Assembly: GCF_900108945.1 (NCBI RefSeq)
Contig: NZ_FNYE01000040.1
Location: forward strand, 1 to 64,000
Direction of reading: 5' to 3'
Length of the DNA: 64,000 nt
Source of the DNA: Paraburkholderia diazotrophica
GTDB taxonomy: Bacteria > Pseudomonadota > Gammaproteobacteria > Burkholderiales > Burkholderiaceae
Under the pieces are notes generated by a model. The model was not told the origin of the DNA, made no database searches, and saw only the letters and a program-made list of their open reading frames with translations. How positions within the stretch are numbered: position 1 is the stretch's first letter; every line of letters starts with the position of its first letter. The position numbers and the translations under genes are program-made. This document shows positions 61,015 through 64,000 of the stretch, in pieces.

Positions 61015-61907
61015 GCACGATGACGACACCCGCCGCACCCGCGTTGACGCTGCGCGACAGCTTCATCGAACTGCCCGCGCGCGAGCGGGCGCGCGCGCTC
61101 TTCGACGAAGGCACGTTCCGCGAATTGCTTGGTCCGTTCGATCGCATCGAATCGCCGTGGCTGCCGTTGCAAGGCATCGTCTGCCAGGCCGACGACGGCG
61201 CGGTGATCGCGCGCGGCACGATCGACGGCGAGCCCGCCGTGATCGCCGCAATCGAATCCGCGTTCCAGGGCGGCAGCATCGGCGAGGTCTCGGGCAGCAA
61301 GATCGCGGCAGCGCTCGAACTCGCGCTGCGCGATTGCGAGCGCGGCAAGATCGTGCGGCCCGTCGTGCTGTTCGAAACGGGCGGCGTGCGCTTGCAGGAA
61401 GCGAATCTCGGGCTTGCCGTGATCGCGGAGATCCAGGCGGCGATTGTCGCGTTGCGGCGTCATGTGCCCGTCGTCGGCGTGATCGCGGGGATGGTCGGCT
61501 GCTTCGGCGGCATGTCGCTCGCGGCCGCGCTGTGCTCGTATCTGATCGCGACGAAACAGGGACGGCTCGGCATGAACGGTCCCGAAGTGATCGAGCAGGA
61601 AGCGGGCATCGAAGAACTCGATGCGAGCGACCGGCGCCGCGTGTGGCAAATGATCGGCGGCGAGCAGCGCGCGGCGACGGGACTCGCCGACGCGCTCGTC
61701 GACGACGACGCGCACGCGATCCGCGCCGCGATTCGCGATGCGTTCACGCGCGGCGTGCCTGCTGCGCATCGCAGCGAACAGGTGTCGGTGTATCTGGAAC
61801 GGCTTGCGCGGATCGATCCCGACAACGTATCGCCGGAAACGATGCGTGGTGTGTTCAACGCAAACGCGATGGCAAATGCGGCGGGCGCGCCGCGCAAGGA
61901 GCAATGA
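61011..61907 (+). CDS. mdcD: Malonate decarboxylase beta subunit
   Basis: A 298-residue carboxyltransferase-fold subunit. With MdcE it decarboxylates malonyl-S-ACP to acetyl-S-ACP. Recognisable parts are SFIELPARERARALFDEGTF near the start, the oxyanion segment GMVGCFGGMSLAAALCSYLI, and GMNGPEVIEQEAGIEELDAS. It overlaps mdcC and mdcE by four bases each, so translation is coupled and stoichiometry is likely balanced. Confidence 0.94.
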   Translation: MSTMTTPAAPALTLRDSFIELPARERARALFDEGTFRELLGPFDRIESPWLPLQGIVCQADDGAVIARGTIDGEPAVIAAIESAFQGGSIGEVSGSKIAAALELALRDCERGKIVRPVVLFETGGVRLQEANLGLAVIAEIQAAIVALRRHVPVVGVIAGMVGCFGGMSLAAALCSYLIATKQGRLGMNGPEVIEQEAGIEELDASDRRRVWQMIGGEQRAATGLADALVDDDAHAIRAAIRDAFTRGVPAAHRSEQVSVYLERLARIDPDNVSPETMRGVFNANAMANAAGAPRKEQ

Positions 61908-62749
61908 TGAGCGATGCGAACAACGAACGCGCACTCACGCGCGGCATGCGCTGGTTCAGGGCGCTCGCGGGCAGCGCCACAGCCGTGGCCGCGCCCGTCT
62001 GGTCCGGCGACGGCGCGCTCGGCAGTGTGCCCGGCAGTGAAGCGGCGCGCTTCATCGCCGTCGTGCCCGATCCGCACAACCGCTTTCCGCGCGCAACCGA
62101 CAACGTCGTCGGCCTCGAACAGGGCTGGCGGCTCGCGCAAGCGGTGCGCGAAGCGATCGCACGCGATGCGTCGTCGGAACGCAAGCGCCCCATCGTCGCG
62201 ATCGTCGATGTGAAGAGCCAGGCGTATGGCTATCGCGAAGAGACGCTCGGCATTCATCTCGCATGTGCGGCGGCCGTCGATGCGTATGCGAGCGCGCGCG
62301 ATGCGGGGCACCCCGTCGTCGCGCTGATCGTCGGGCCGGCGATGTCGGGCGCGTTCCTCGCGCACGGCTATCAGGCGAACCGGATCGTCGCGCTCGACGC
62401 GCCGGGCACGATGGTGCACGCGATGGGCAAGGAAGCGGCCGCGCGCGTCACGCGACGCACCGTCGAAGAACTCGACAAGCTCGGCGAAACAATCACGCCG
62501 ATGTCGTACACGATGGCCTCGTTCGCGAAGCTCGGGCTGCTCGACACGCTGATCGAAGGCATCGATGCCGATGCGCCGACGGGTGCGCAGATCGAACGCG
62601 TGCGCGGCGTGCTGGCCGAATCGGTGCGCAGCGCGCGGTCCGATGAACGCGGGCTGTCGCGGCGGCTGCAATCGGATACGGCGAAGCAGACGCGCGCCGC
62701 GTCGATCGAAGTGCGGCGTCGGCTCGCCGAGCAGTGGGATGCCGCGTGA
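61904..62749 (+). CDS. mdcE: Malonate decarboxylase gamma subunit
   Basis: About 281 residues, the second carboxyltransferase-fold subunit. FIAVVPDPHNRFPRAT and VDVKSQAYGYREETLGIHL precede the conserved GPAMSGAFLAHGYQANRIVA. CAAGGAGCA precedes tandem ATGs at 61904 and 61907; either may be used. The stop codon overlaps the mdcG start by one base. Confidence 0.93.
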   Translation: MMSDANNERALTRGMRWFRALAGSATAVAAPVWSGDGALGSVPGSEAARFIAVVPDPHNRFPRATDNVVGLEQGWRLAQAVREAIARDASSERKRPIVAIVDVKSQAYGYREETLGIHLACAAAVDAYASARDAGHPVVALIVGPAMSGAFLAHGYQANRIVALDAPGTMVHAMGKEAAARVTRRTVEELDKLGETITPMSYTMASFAKLGLLDTLIEGIDADAPTGAQIERVRGVLAESVRSARSDERGLSRRLQSDTAKQTRAASIEVRRRLAEQWDAA

Positions 62750-63453
62750 TGCGTGTGTGCGCGGTTGCTCCGTTTGCGCCCGACGATGCGGCTGCTTCAG
62801 ACGATCCGCGTTGGCAGCCGCATGACATTCTGCGTTTGCGTCGACTCGAAGCGTTCGACAACGAACCGGCGTGGTTCCGCGATGCATTCGCGCGCGCGCC
62901 GTTCGTCGTCGTGAGACGGGCGCAAGTGGCGCCGGGTTTTGTCGCGGTGGGCGTGCGCGGCGTGGCGCGTAACGAACGATATGGAACGTGGGCGCGCTGC
63001 GATGACATCGATGCAGTGGTGAAGCCGGAAGCGTTGACGCCGGCTTCGGCGCTCTCTGCCGATCGCCGCGCGTTGCCTGCGCTCGTCGCGCTGGATGCGT
63101 TGCGCCGAGAATCGCCGTTGACGCTCGATACATTCGCATGGGGACCGACGGGAAGCGTCGGCTTCGAACTCGCGACCTTCACGCCGACGGTCACTTCGAC
63201 GAGCGATCTCGATCTGTTGATACGGATGCCGAATCACTTTCCGCGCGACGAAGCGCAGCGGCTGCAAGCCCTGCTCGACACGCATGCGATGCGCGCCGGC
63301 ATCCGCATCGACGCACAACTCGAAACGCCGTCGGGTGGCGTCGCGCTCGTCGAATATGCGTCCGGCAAGGCGCGCGTGATGGCGCGGCATGCGAGCGGCC
63401 CGCGGCTCGTCGCCGATCCGTGGGCGCGGATTCACGCGCAGGCGGGTGTCTGA
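62749..63453 (+). CDS. mdcG: Phosphoribosyl-dephospho-CoA transferase (holo-ACP synthase)
   Basis: About 234 residues. It attaches the prosthetic group made by MdcB to Ser25 of MdcC. The nucleotidyltransferase-type acidic motif is in TSTSDLDLLIRMP (Asp-x-Asp), as in MdcG/CitX-related enzymes, and WGPTGSVGFELAT precedes it. The frame extends 15 bases upstream, but ATG 62749 overlaps the mdcE stop (TGATG), the typical coupled start. Confidence 0.92.
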   Translation: MRVCAVAPFAPDDAAASDDPRWQPHDILRLRRLEAFDNEPAWFRDAFARAPFVVVRRAQVAPGFVAVGVRGVARNERYGTWARCDDIDAVVKPEALTPASALSADRRALPALVALDALRRESPLTLDTFAWGPTGSVGFELATFTPTVTSTSDLDLLIRMPNHFPRDEAQRLQALLDTHAMRAGIRIDAQLETPSGGVALVEYASGKARVMARHASGPRLVADPWARIHAQAGV

Positions 63454-64000
63454 TGCTCGCGTATCTCTTTCCTGGTCAGGGCGCGCAATCCGAGGGCTTC
63501 TTGCATCGTCTCGGCGACCATGCCGCGATTCGATCGACGCTCGATGAGGCGTCGCAAGCGCTCGGCGTCGATGTGCTCACGCTCGACACGCCGATCGCGC
63601 TCGAATCGACCGTCGCCGTGCAGACGGGCTTGCTGATCGCAGGCGTCGCGATGCAGCGGGCACTCGACGCCGAAGGACTCGCGCCGGCGATCAGCGCGGG
63701 CTTGTCCGTGGGTGCATATGCGGCGGCTGTCAGCTGCGGCTCGATTGCGTTCGCCGATGCGCTGCTGATGGTCCGCAAGCGCGCCGAACTGATGGAAACC
63801 GCCTACCCCAGCGGGTACGGACTCGCGGCGATCGCGGGAATGACCGAGCACGAAGTCGAACGGCTCGCCGATGCGCAAGCGCGTGACTCGAATGAACGCG
63901 TGTACGTCGGCAACGTGAATGCGCCGCGCCAGATCGTCGTCGCGGGATCGAACCGCGCGCTCGATGCGTTCATCGAGCGCGCACTCGCGGAAGGCGCACG
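63453..64000 (+). CDS. mdcH: Malonyl-CoA:ACP transacylase of malonate decarboxylase (partial, cut by window)
   Basis: The first 182 residues are present. MLAYLFPGQGAQSEGF is the FabD-type N-terminus, and the nucleophile elbow GLSVGAYAAAVSCG carries the active serine. It primes MdcC by transferring malonyl from malonyl-CoA. The start overlaps the mdcG stop by one base. The 3' end lies outside the window. Confidence 0.9.
   Translation, partial: MLAYLFPGQGAQSEGFLHRLGDHAAIRSTLDEASQALGVDVLTLDTPIALESTVAVQTGLLIAGVAMQRALDAEGLAPAISAGLSVGAYAAAVSCGSIAFADALLMVRKRAELMETAYPSGYGLAAIAGMTEHEVERLADAQARDSNERVYVGNVNAPRQIVVAGSNRALDAFIERALAEGA

Overview
The window is a high-GC, gene-dense chromosomal segment from a betaproteobacterium, most likely Paraburkholderia or Burkholderia. 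The basis is gene content: a DUF4148 secreted protein, a BetR-type response regulator, a cyanide-insensitive bd oxidase with a DUF2474 peptide, PoxB, a complete malonate decarboxylase operon, and G/C-biased third codon positions. No rRNA, tRNA, CRISPR array, insertion sequence or phage gene was seen.

Left part (1-14 kb): an amino-acid-oxidase-like flavoprotein; a two-component set (BetR/receiver regulator, hybrid kinase, periplasmic molybdopterin-fold protein without cysteine); a phosphoribosyltransferase-HAD fusion; a NERD-helicase; two glutathione transferases; a zinc-responsive Fur-family regulator; a single-domain receiver protein; and a TetR/MFS efflux pair. A hairpin with a T-run and a possible promoter lie upstream of the BetR gene and may mark a small RNA or leader.

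Middle part (14-34 kb): a zinc-ribbon membrane protein with an orphan TAXI binding protein, a thioesterase, an acetyltransferase, a glycolipid-binding-like protein, a urea channel overlapping a class II aldolase gene, a tautomerase, the cioAB-DUF2474 oxidase operon, a LuxR-type regulator and a six-helix hybrid kinase on either side of a small membrane protein, a sigma-70-like protein, and a 1138-residue GMC oxidoreductase-alpha/beta hydrolase fusion.

33-47 kb is the most interesting region. Two complete polar amino acid ABC importers are arranged as mirror images, each with its own HutC/UTRA GntR-type regulator, and the two regulator genes meet tail to tail. One arm carries a histidine-ammonia-lyase-family enzyme that lacks the Ala-Ser-Gly triad needed to form the MIO cofactor. 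The other arm starts divergently from a 2-oxoglutarate/Fe(II)-type oxygenase and an FAD-linked dehydrogenase. HutC-like palindromes lie in the control regions of both arms. The working hypothesis is uptake and catabolism of a histidine-derived or betaine-type compound such as ergothioneine; this is inference.

47-57 kb: small secreted proteins, an exported hydrolase, poxB with an isoprenylcysteine-methyltransferase-like protein and an arylamine N-acetyltransferase, a secreted low-complexity protein, a LysR regulator with an EamA transporter, and an MFS transporter whose 3' end is followed by a 74-bp tandem repeat.

57-64 kb: a GntR regulator followed by mdcA, B, C, D, E, G and H (mdcH cut by the window edge), tightly packed and mostly overlapping. 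This operon encodes biotin-independent malonate decarboxylase with the enzymes that make and load its prosthetic group. The divergent MFS gene probably supplies the substrate.
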